DNA of 64,000 nt from Pezicula radicicola (lineage: Eukaryota; Ascomycota; Leotiomycetes; Helotiales; Dermateaceae). Location: positions 124,001 to 188,000 of the forward strand of contig PDUO01000026.1 of the NCBI GenBank assembly GCA_003008705.1, given 5' to 3'. The position numbers and the translations under genes were made by a program. Of the stretch, positions 37,301 to 46,502 are shown one piece after another (position 1 is the stretch's first letter; each line of letters starts with the position of its first letter). The notes below the pieces were generated by a model. The model did no database searches. It saw nothing but the letters and a program-made list of their open reading frames with translations, and had not been told where the DNA came from.

Positions 37301-37466
37301 TGACAACTGTTGTGAGTCACACCACCACTGCTCTACGGGGACGGCTTTGACCAAGTATGAAGAAATGAATCGATAATTACAGAACCTCAGCCTTATCATT
37401 TCTGTAGACTTTTCAAAATAAGTGAATTGCTCAAATCCGCATCTTGCATCTCAATAGACAGCCAGT
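34400..37466. other. A/T-rich decayed DNA leading into the receptor gene
   Basis: From about 34,400 to 36,200 the sequence becomes A/T-rich with stops in every frame, consistent with RIP-mutated repeats; I cannot identify a family. At 35463-35510 there is a G-run followed by GAACTCGCTAAAT and TAAGCGA, which recurs at 48793-48842. From 36,460 to 37,466 composition is normal and includes an imperfect ~120-bp duplication. Confidence 0.4.
36469..36731 (+). repeat. Imperfect direct duplication of ~115-120 bp
   Basis: Copy 1 (about 36469-36591) and copy 2 (about 36617-36731) share order and spacing of TCAC-TC-GAxxxTCCA, a GCACxxxCCTGCGTG/GCAAGTTTGCACG block, GTGTAxAGxAGGAA, a G-run and ATGAACTCTxAAxxCTCG. 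In copy 2 the G-run has grown to 12 G (36695-36706). Identity is low to moderate by eye. Confidence 0.5.
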
Positions 37467-40400
37467 ACGGCAGTCATAGGTGCGACCGCAAGTATTATTG
37501 CCGTGGTTGAGATCTCTGAGAAGGTCTTCAGCATATGTCAAAAGTATTACTCAGGGGTAAAGGAGGCGAGACAAGACATACAGCGGCTCCGAAATGAGGT
37601 CTTGTCCCTCCAGGATGTGTTGACCAATGTGGCAGATCTGGTTAAGGATTCAACGTCAGGGTCATCTAAGCTATCAATTTCTAGTCTTCTCGATAAACAA
37701 GATGGGCCATTACGCCAATGCCAGGAAGACTTGGAGGGACTCGATGCGAAGTTGAATCCAGGACAGGGAACAAATGAAATGACGCGGTTTGGATTAAGGG
37801 CTTTGAAGTGGCCTTTTAGCAGCAAGGAAGTTCAAAAGCTTCTTGCAAGTATTGGGAGGCATAAAGTGACGTTCAATTTTGCATTAACAGGAGATCTTGT
37901 GTAAGCTCTCACCTCCATGGTTTACCCTATACTAACGGCTCGTCTTCATTAGTGGTCTGGCTCAAGCTATCAAAGATGGCACAGAGAAATTGAATGCGAA
38001 ATTTAATGATGGCATTGCAGAGCTGTGCGTTGGGCACAAAACATACCTTGCAGATGAACGCCGGCAAAAGATCCATCGCTGGCTATCAGCACCAGACCCA
38101 TCTTCTAATCATAATTCTGCCTGCAAAAAGCGGCAACCAACGACAGGTGCATGGTTCCTCGAAAGCGACGAATTTAAAAAATGGAGAACAGGTTCAAACT
38201 CCTTCCTCTGGCTGCATGGAATCCGTAAGCATGCCACTCTGGAGAGTGTTTTCAGTTATCAATGACTGCTTGATTATCATAGCTGGGTGTGGTAAAACTA
38301 TTCTATGGTAAGTATATTGCATATAAGTTTAAGGTAGAAGATGGGCAGACTTAAAGTTAAGTGAGCTATGGGGTTTGACATTTCGAAGGGCAAAAGGAGA
38401 AAAAGCTGCCAACTTTGACACAATAACCTTCCATACATATGAATTACGCTGATTGAGTCCATAGCTCAAGTATTGTCCAAGACGTTATTTTCAGTTATGC
38501 GTCAAATCCTACAGTCGCGGTTGCCTACTTCTATTTTGACTTCAACGACAGCGAGAAGCAGCGTCAAGAAACCCTTCTACGTTCGCTGATTGTACAACTC
38601 TCTGTGCAGTCTCCAGAAACCCCAAAAGCTCTAAATTCCCTCTTCGTTTTCAAATATGAAAAGCAGCAACCGACGATAACCGAGCTTGTTTCCACTTTTC
38701 AGCAGATGCTAGAAGGCTTTGACCAGACATTCATTATTTTTGACGCCTTGGACGAGTGCAAAGAAAGAGAAGAGCTCTTAGAGCTCCTGAAAAGGATTCG
38801 TGACTGGAATCTCAACAAACTTCATATACTAGCCACAAGCCGAGAAGAGAGAGACATCGAAGAATCTCTTGAGCCCTTGGTTACAGGACAAATTTGTATC
38901 CAGAGCGCTCTTGTCAATGCTGATATCCACACCCACATCTGTGAACGACTCCAAAATGATCCAAAATTAAGAAAGTGGCCTACCAGTGTGCAAAAAGAGA
39001 TAGAAGATACACTGATGAATGGAGCAAATGGAATGTAGGTCATGATTAAGCTCATCTGCCATCTTTGCTTCTATTGAAATGCACTGACACTTCACAGGTT
39101 TCGATGGGTCGTATGCCAACTAGATGCATTAAGAAAATGCTTGAAAGTGGATGCACTTCGCAAAGCATTGAAGTCATTACCGAAGACTTTGGATGATACG
39201 TACGCACGAATACTCAATAACATCGACGAAGAATACCGCAAAGATGCGTTCAAAATCCTCCAATGGCTAGCCTATTCTGCTCGACCGCTTGACATCAATG
39301 AAGTGGCCGAGGTCGTTGCTGTCGAAATAGAGGACGGCCCTCGATTTAATCCTGAAAACCGACTGTTAAACCCTCGAGAAGTACTGAATATATGTTCTAG
39401 TTTGGTTACCACAAGAACTTCTAAAATCCCGATTCGGGGGGGTTATTATACTCGTGAGATAGAAGAGCTCAGATTCGCTCATTTTTCAGTCAAGGAATAC
39501 TTAATCTCCAAACGTATTCTGATTAGTTCAGCTTCACAATATGCAATAGCAGATTGTGCAGAGGATCATATAGCTCGCACATGTCTCATATACCTTCTTT
39601 ACTTTGAGGGACCTAGAATGCTGAATTCAGACAGTGTCGATGATTTTCCACTTGCAAGATATGCAGCAGAATACTGGGTCAAACACGCCCGAGCGGCTGG
39701 TGAGCATGCAGAGCTGACACATCAGTTGAGCATGGAACTTTTCCAGCCCAAAAGAGATGCTTATCTCAATTGGTATCGGCTGTATGACCCAAACAACCGG
39801 CGGAGGGAAATTGCTATGAACAAAAGTATAGAGGAGGTTGCAGCTCCACTGTATTACGCTGCGCTAAATGGGCTGGTCACTTTGGTAAGACAGCTTCTAA
39901 AGGCAGGGGCAGACGTTAATTCTTGGCATCAATATGTCGGCACCCTGCTCCACGCGGCTTCTGAAGTGGGGAACGAGATAACTGTTAGCCTACTGTTACA
40001 GGCCGGAGCGGACGTTCATGGAAGACTGTTTCAATATGGTTCCAAGGACACCCCACTCTATATTGCTTCTACTGAAGGCCATGAGGGAGTTGTTAGACTA
40101 TTGCTCGAGAAGGGGGCTGATGTTAATCAAAATATTTTCGACAAACTCCCGATCTACGAAGCTTCTCAGAACGGGCACATAGAGGTTGTTAGGCTATTAC
40201 TTGACTATGGAGCTGACGTTAATCTCCACAGTGGACTGGACCGCAACGCGCTCCAGGCGGCTTCTATTGAAGGGCATTTAGAGATTGTTAGGCTACTGCT
40301 TGATCATGGTGTCGACATTAATGCCTATGGTGAACTATACGGCAATGCGCTCCATGTAGCTTCTGTTAAAGGGTACTTAGAGATTGTTAGGCTGCTGCTT

Positions 40401-40532
40401 GATCATGGTGTCGACATTAATGCCTATAGTGAACTGTACGACAACGCGCTCCTGGTGGCTTCTGATAGAGGGCATGAAAAGGTTGTTAGGCTGCTGATCG
40501 AGAATGGGGCTGATGCTAGTGCTCTACCATGA
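37467..40532 (+). CDS. NACHT-ankyrin NLR-type receptor (fungal STAND protein), start and tail abnormal
   Basis: Five exons (37467-37900, 37953-38224, 38283-38307, 38465-39034, 39098-40532) read 911 codons. The N-terminus GATASIIAVVEISEKVF and the amphipathic helices after it resemble the fungal N-terminal domain of STAND proteins. The NACHT ATPase has GIPGCGKT (Walker A) split across exons 2 and 3, the latter only 25 nt, then FIIFDALDEC (Walker B). About seven ankyrin repeats (consensus ALxxASxxGHLEIVRLLLDHG) fill residues ~690-911. Such proteins sense non-self and trigger incompatibility or defence. There is no in-frame ATG near the start: the best initiator is ACG at 37467 (A at -3, G at +4) after an in-frame TAG. 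Downstream of the stop another ankyrin unit continues in a shifted frame. It may be functional with a non-ATG start, lack an unseen first exon, or be a recent pseudogene. Confidence 0.8.
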
Positions 40533-40663
40533 TGGTATTACAACACCCCGCTCTAGGAGTTTTAGCAGCCAAGCAAGAGGCCGTCGTCAAGCTTTTGGTC
40601 CCCGAGTCGCCAGATACAGAAGGACATTTCACAACTTGTGACACGTCTTTTGATATGTCATAA
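40533..40663 (+). pseudogene. Frameshifted continuation of the ankyrin array
   Basis: Just after the receptor's stop, the neighbouring frame (ATG 40531 onward) reads PALGVLAAKQEAVVKLLVPES and ends at TAA 40661-40663. AAKQEAVVKLL matches the second half of an ankyrin unit. The C-terminal end of the receptor was therefore probably longer before a 1-bp class frameshift around 40525-40550. Confidence 0.6.
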
Positions 40664-40685
40664 AATAAGCATGAGTTGTATATTA

Positions 40686-40825
40686 TTCTATCCCTTAGTT
40701 CGTTAGATGTGACTTTGTGCAGGGATTCGACACTCTGAGAATTTTACCATTGAAAAATGTATACGTTTTGTCGTGCACGTCCTAGTGATTTGTGCAGGTC
40801 ACAACTAACGAACTAGGGGATAGAA
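40686..40825. repeat. Inverted repeat of ~140 bp with ~28-bp arms
   Basis: The left arm starts TTCTATCCCTTAGTTCGTTA; the right arm (40798-40825) is its reverse complement with three mismatches and ends GGGGATAGAA. The loop is about 85 bp. TTTGTGCAGG occurs next to both arms. It is a candidate MITE or the two ends of a deleted element. Confidence 0.55.
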
Positions 40826-41607
40826 CATTCGCTAAGGTGCAAATGTTGATTTCACTACTTTACTCCTTTATTAACAAGCGTAAAATTAAATGGCTAGATT
40901 TAAGTGAGCTAATTAAGTTAATTCAGCTTCTGGATTCAACATGGTCAATTACTTTAATACCCTGCCGATGTCAAATCCCACGGAACATTTTAGAGTATCT
41001 AATAGACAACAACTTTAAGAAATGTTAGCAGGAGATCCAAAGTATAAGGCAAATTTTGTATAAATCAAGGTAAAGCCTAGTTTACTGCTATTTTTATTGC
41101 AGTGACTCCCTTTGGTCTTGTTTAGAATGATATAGTTTAACTGATGACTTATTGAATTAACTCGACATTGTACAAGTACGAAAGTACTATAGGATGCTAT
41201 GTAGTCCTATAACACTTCGAGAATTACTTCCTTAAAAATTGAAACTTGAAATAGTTTCAGAAATCAGTTTTTACCTGTCGTTAAGATATAGTCTTGAAAA
41301 ACTATAGGAAGTGGTCAATATTGGAGCTATAGTGAAGCAAGCTTCTTTAGCGGACCCCCTAAGCGAGAGCCCCTTTTCAGTCTCGGCAGTTTGAGTCAAG
41401 TACTCGTGACCGCACAAAATCTTAAAAAAGTCCACGGCCAGTGGGACAAAATCCAGCTTTGTCAATCCGGGACTTAAAAATTTGAAAAGAAACTTCTTAG
41501 CCTATTTAAAAAGACTTAAAACAAAAACAAAACAAAAAAATATTGGGCCTAATCCGGGCTAAGAGTTTAGTTAGCGTGATAATCATTTTAAATATAGTAA
41601 TATGTCA

Positions 41608-41685
41608 ACTTACATCGAACCGGAGACCTCTTACATTTTGAATCAAAGACCCAAAGCAAGAATTCTACCACTGAACTATCAGGCC
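41608..41685 (-). tRNA. Truncated intron-containing tRNA-Pro(UGG)-like sequence
   Basis: Read on the minus strand from 41685: GGCCTGATAGTTCAGTGG supplies an acceptor 5' strand and a good A box; the anticodon arm CTTGC-TTTGG...-GTAAG can pair and carries UGG, interrupted by about 14 nt where fungal tRNA introns sit. A B box (GGTTCGAT) follows. After it the T-stem and acceptor 3' strand are missing, since the sequence runs into GTAAGTTGACATA. It is therefore a 3'-truncated pseudo-tRNA, or the head of a tRNA-derived SINE, not a working gene. Confidence 0.6.
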
Positions 41686-41740
41686 GATATTGCTACACCA
41701 GCTGTTTGTTAACATAAAAATTCAAATCTAAATATATATT

Positions 41741-41784
41741 ACTTACACCCAAAGCAAGAATTCTACCACTGAAAGATCACACTA
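41741..41784 (-). tRNA. Second tRNA-Pro(UGG) 5' fragment, intronless
   Basis: On the minus strand the segment TTTCAGTGGTAGAATTCTTG is followed by CTTTGGGTGTAAG. It repeats the 5' half of the copy 60 bp away, but its anticodon loop TTTGGGT is closed without an intron. Sequence after the anticodon arm is A/T-rich and unrelated, so T-arm and acceptor end are absent. Confidence 0.55.
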
Positions 41785-42389
41785 TTATTTTCTATTTGTT
41801 TAGAATAATACTTCTTCATATTTAAATAATTCAAAAAGAAAAATTGTCTTTGCTCTATTTCTTTTAATAGTCACAGCTTTAATCGTAATATATTCTGTGA
41901 TATTTTTTTTCTAATTTTGATTTTACAATTTTCTATTTACTCGAATTCGGCAGGGCTTGAGTAAAGTCGAATTTATAGAACATGAAGTTGAAAAATGACA
42001 TTATGTTCTATAGATATATTCATGAAATAATAAATGCATTATCCAGCCGACGATTAGTCCGCATGCCGCCTGATTAGGACTAGGCTTTGTACGTAGACGA
42101 GTATATTTAGACTAGTACTCTTCCTTCTAGTTAGGAATCAACAACCATTCCACCATATTACCAATAGCATACTAAGTGACATTTCACTAGTCTGCCTGGG
42201 TAATAGGAATGAACCGACAGTACCCCTTTCGGGCTCGGTAATGTATCCCTAGCTCCTCTCCTACAACTCAATTTTCAATCAGACCCAACTCATTTTCAAG
42301 TCATATTCGCGTGCTACACCTTACGTCCCGGGAGGTTGTCGATACTCAGAAGACATTCTTTACCCGTCCATCGGCAGTTTCAGCAAGCA

Positions 42390-43500
42390 CAATGCCAACG
42401 AAAACAGGAGTGTTTTTCTATGCCGACTTCAATCTGTCAGCTCTTCCTCAGCGCGCAGAACAACTTCGCGATACACCATGCCCTTGAAATGCCTCAACGC
42501 AGCCAAAAAGCGGAAGCTTGAATCGGGCAATTATTCTTCTGTTTGAAGATGGCGTGGAATGGATCTTTCGTTCTCCTCAGAAGTGCTATAACATTTCTGT
42601 AGAGACTACGTCCAAGTTGCTTAAAAGTGAAGTTGCGACTATAAGATATATCAAGTGGAACAATTCAATCCCTGTCCTAGAAGTATTCGACTACACGTAT
42701 ATTAGAGACCATAACTGCTACTAGTACTAATTATGAAAAGCTGTTCAAGCTCTAATGCCATCAGTCTTCCTTTCATCCTTATAAGCAAGGCTCCCGGCGT
42801 TCCTCTCGCCAATTTTTCCCGGGATGCTCTTCCAGAGGGTATAACGTTTTATAAGCCATGTCCTAGCCTCTGTAGAATAGACAAGGAGAAGATAACGAGT
42901 CAATTAGGGGCGATAACCACACAGTTGTTAAACTTATAGTTTGAAAAATTAGGATCTCTATTAGAGGAAGATAGGGAATATCGTATTATAGAATGCCTCT
43001 CACTAGTACTGCTCTAGTATAGCCGGGATTGCTTAAACAATAACGTTAACAGAGGTCTATTTCAATGCGACTATAATTACTACGAGTCGTTGCTGTTAGC
43101 ATTCCTCCTTTATGTGAAAGAGCTTCCGCTAGAGCAGCGCGTCTTCTTCGCTCCAATACCAGCACTCGGAGAATTTATAACATATCATAACTATCGAGCT
43201 GCTGTTAGTCGATGGAATGACTTTGTTGCTTTAGGCTCGAAGATCGACAATAGCAGGCATAGGTTAGACTACTGTATAGCCGGAAATTTCCTGTGGGACC
43301 TGATATATTCGATTCGCTAGACTTTAGATGTAGAGAAAGAGTTTCCTCTCTATCATCCGGACCTTAGTACAAGTAATATCTTTGTCAATGGTGATTTTAA
43401 TATCACTTGTATCATTGACTAGGCATTCTCCTCTACTGTTCCTATATTAACACTGCTTATAACCCTAAGCTTTCCTTATCTAAGGGACAAAGTTAACATT
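42390..43500 (+). pseudogene. Dead aminoglycoside-phosphotransferase (APH)-like kinase
   Basis: Broken frames on the + strand together read a fungal APH-family protein. Seen in order: an N-terminal segment ending RKLESGNYSSV (from ATG 42391), a frameshift near 42525, FEDGVEWIFRSPQK, SKAPGVPLANFSRDALPEG (42798-42840), FFAPIPALGEF and SRWNDFVALGSKID (43147-43250), then after a TAG the catalytic loop HPDLSTSNIFV and finally FNITCIID followed by TAG where the family has Trp. The HxDxxxxN and IID motifs are the kinase catalytic loop and metal-binding site. In addition to the frameshift there are several stops, mostly where TGG or CAG would be expected, in line with RIP. These proteins are numerous in fungi and of mostly unknown substrate. 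Confidence 0.8.
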
Positions 43501-44395
43501 ACACTAATTCCTATTTTAGTACCTATATAATTCGATTTTAGAGCCCATTTTATAGCTTAATATAGTATTGCCTTAGGCTACAAATAGCTTGAATTTCTAT
43601 ATAAAATTATCTCGCTTATAAGCTAAATTACTTACCGAATTATATAGAATTACGTTGATTATTCCTCCTAAATAGAGAAAAACAACTACTAAGATTTTAC
43701 TAAGTTTTAATTTTTTTTACTATACTAATACCTCTTAGAAAATAATCTTCCTTTTTGGTTATACCTCCTTCTAAGAAGTAGATTTAACTTAAGTTAAAAG
43801 TAGATAATATACATTACCTACTACTATTTAGTAAGTGCTTAGTTATATAGCTGAGGTGTACTTATTAATTTATCCTTTGTACTATTATAAAAATTAATTA
43901 TATTATAATACAAGGTCATTAATTTCTAACAGGAAGCCCCCTAACGAAGACCTGCCTTCACGCGGCGGTAGGGGTGTGAGTACTTGAAGACTCTAAGGAG
44001 ATTTAATGAAATAAAATAGTCTTTATTATTGTCGTCGCTAGCCCCTAGCTAATAGTAGGTTCTTACAACGTCCTGAACGAACCGATAACCTACACCCGGT
44101 AACTAGTATAGATAAGTAGATAACTAATTCTATAGTAATATACTTTTTAATTTAAAGATAAAAGAAGGGATAGTAAGGGAAGAGATATAGTGTATATATC
44201 TCTATCTCCTAGTGATTAGATTATCTATTAGGGCTCTAGATACAAGGAAGGATATAGGTAGATTGTTACAAGGGTGTATAACTTTATATATACTTAGAGG
44301 ATAGTTACTAATAGATTAAGAACTTTATAGGTAAGGATAGTTTAAAGAAGTTTTTTAGTAGGAGATGTTTTCCCTTAATATATAGAGCTACCTAC
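43501..44395. other. A/T-rich decayed stretch
   Basis: Many stops in all frames. Around 43880-44100 the minus strand resembles an LTR end (AATAATAAAGACTATTTTATT, then TGTTAGAAATTAATGACC across 43928), as in copia-type elements, but no paired LTR or internal domain is visible, so I do not call it. Confidence 0.35.
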
Positions 44396-45011
44396 TAGAC
44401 TGCGGAATGGTTACCCACGGGTTCTTGGCAATACCCATGGGCTACCCACGGGTTGTACGTACTTCTATCACATGATTACAACATATATTACAACTATACG
44501 TGTTTCTACGTGTCTTTTTATATTCTACACGTAAAAAGACGTGTAATTAATTAAATTAATTAATTAATATACACGTGATATTTCTTCCTTTTTTCCCCTC
44601 TGCTTCTTCCTCTACTTCTTCCTCTGCTTCTTCCTTCGCTTCTTCCTTCACTTCTTCCTTCGCTTCTTCCTTTGCATTATACGCTTTGTCCTTTATATTT
44701 TTACCGAGTAAATCAATTAAAGTACAAAGGTTTTAAAATTAAGTTTAAAACAAAGAAGTAAAAGTATAAAGGACAAAGCGTATAATGCAAAGGAAAAAGG
44801 GAAGGAAGAAGCGAAGGAAGAAGCAGAGGAAGAAGTAGAGGAAGAAGTAGAGGAAGAAGTAGAGGAAGCAGAGGAAGAAGCAGAGGAAGAAGTAAAGGAA
44901 GAAGTAATATCACGTGTATAACCCGTGGGTAGCCCATGGGTATTACCAAGTACCCACGGGTACCCATGGGTTGGGTTACCCAACGGGTCCGGGTACCCAT
45001 TCCGCAGTCTA
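44396..45011. mobile_element. 616-bp palindromic hAT-type miniature element with 8-bp target duplication
   Basis: The element begins TAGACTGCGGAATGG and ends with its reverse complement. It is flanked on both sides by an identical 8-bp direct repeat CTACCTAC (44388-44395 and 45012-45019), the duplication size of hAT transposons. The entire element is a long imperfect palindrome centred near 44,725: both arms carry ACCCACGGG/CCCATGGGTA blocks, CACGTGATAT, long GAAGAAG(C/T)AGAG tracts and GCATTATACGCTTTGTCC. No transposase is encoded. Glu-rich ORFs in it are by-products of the GAAGAAG tracts. Confidence 0.88.
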
Positions 45012-45019
45012 CTACCTAC

Positions 45020-45298
45020 CACCTAAGGCTAATGTTCTCTATATATAAATATAATTATTACAAAGGCTTATTATATATAGAGGGAAATATTGCACTAGAC
45101 ATTGTTGATTTATAGGTACGGTAGCTATAGAAAGGAACGTATATTACTAGCAGGGGAAGAGCTATACCACTTGTATAAGGATAGCAGCACTTATTTGATA
45201 AGGGCATTCTAAGGATTTGTACTCCCCTATTAGCTACATTACTATACCTAGGTACATAGAACCAAGTCTGCATAAGGCCTTCGGCCTTGGAACGGACT
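45020..45298. other. A/T-rich flank downstream of the 378-aa gene
   Basis: Nothing recognisable; it includes the likely 3' UTR of the gene on the minus strand. Confidence 0.4.
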
Positions 45299-46502
45299 CT
45301 AAATTGGCTCCATATGCACATACATATCTGACAGGAACTGGTAAACGTTAGTACCCTCGTTCCAGAGCCTTGTCTCCAACTTCTCGACTTCTTGCAACGT
45401 CATGTCGGGGTCATACAACTCCGGGTACTCGTGCATAACGGGGAAGTCAGCTTTATATCTCACGCTCAAATTACCACTGGCCCCCTCTTCGCAATGATAG
45501 CGCTGGCGAATCCGTCGCTCGATGGTGAATGACGGCGGTAGACTCTCTTGGACGAAGTAAGTATCCGGTCTCGCTATACAGGGATGTAGCTTCGGGAGAT
45601 TAAACGTGATATCCATGTATGGCGGGGTTTTCTGGTTGGAGCGAGCCTGTATATACGCTGTAAGAGTAGCAATAACCCAACGTAGAGCTAGGCGTTCTTT
45701 GACGACTGACCACGAAGATAACTCGTCGTGGTCTAACCAGATATGAAGGCTACGAAGTTGTTGTAGCTGACAGACGGCCGGCCAGAGACGCATCCACGTA
45801 GTACATCTTGTTGATACGGCGCTTATATAATAACTAGCTGCTGAAACCAAGTCTTCATCTTCCTCTAGTGCTCTATAGAAGGCTAGTGGAAGTCGGAAGG
45901 CGACTTTGAGATTGTGAATACCAGGATGTATATAGTCCCAGAAGTTCCATAGACGATCCGGAACACTACCTAGCCTATTAGGCTTTAGTAGCAAGACGTC
46001 TAAGGTATCTAGATCCGTGACGTTGATCACTGTTGACTCGGCCACAAAGTCACAGACATCGAGAAACCTGCGAGTGGGAAACAATTGTAAGTAAGGGGCG
46101 AGCTTAAGGAAGAGACAAGAAAAAGTTTACTTACATTTTCTTGCACACCAAAAGAAGGTTGCAGATGTGATGGCGACAATGCTCATTCTCGTGCTCGTCC
46201 ATGTTCGTGTTCTCTGCATAGGCAACCTCCTCCTCGCATTCCCAATGCGGCCCCCACGAGGATCGCAGACGACGGGCCCACGTAGCATCCACCGACTCTT
46301 CGGCCGTAGTTCGACGGTCGTAGCCGTCGTGGCGGTTATCTCCTAAGCTGGGCTGAAGGCATATGGATAGGTGAATTCTGCCCTGGGACAAAAAAGCGTG
46401 AGTTTGGTCGTGGATGATATAAGCGTATATTACTCGGCGAATCTCCAGCGGCGCGGACAGCAGCTTGCTCTCACGCTGCGAGTGCACATGTACGTCAGTC
46501 AT
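45299..46502 (-). CDS. Uncharacterised fungal protein with an F-box-like/DUF7730-type N-terminus
   Basis: Two exons on the minus strand (46502-46135, 46067-45299) joined over a 67-bp intron give 378 residues. Near the N-terminus, KLLSAPLEIRRVIYAYII fits the short F-box-like or 2EXR/DUF7730 motif that opens many expanded fungal families. The rest (ICNLLLVCKKM, LQQLRSLHIWLD, WVIATLTAYIQ) has the alternating hydrophobic pattern these proteins share. There is no signal peptide or membrane segment. The function is unknown. Base composition is normal, although the gene abuts the A/T-rich island and hAT element. The ATG at 46502 is the first in frame. Confidence 0.75.

Larger units (their letters stand above)
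40664..42389. other. A/T-rich gene-free DNA between receptor and dead kinase
   Basis: The stretch is decayed and A/T-rich. It contains a ~140-bp inverted repeat (40686-40825), CCCCCTAAGCGAGAG at 41346-41360, and two truncated tRNA-Pro copies (listed). No gene is supported. Confidence 0.5.

Noticed and set aside
43880..44100. Copia-like LTR end on the minus strand
   Set aside because: A TGTTAGAAATTAATGACC-like start is present, but no second LTR, primer-binding site or target duplication could be found.
44713..45022. Leu/Ser-rich ORFs inside the palindromic element
   Set aside because: They are translations of GAAGAAG-type tracts in the hAT miniature element and have no protein-like composition.
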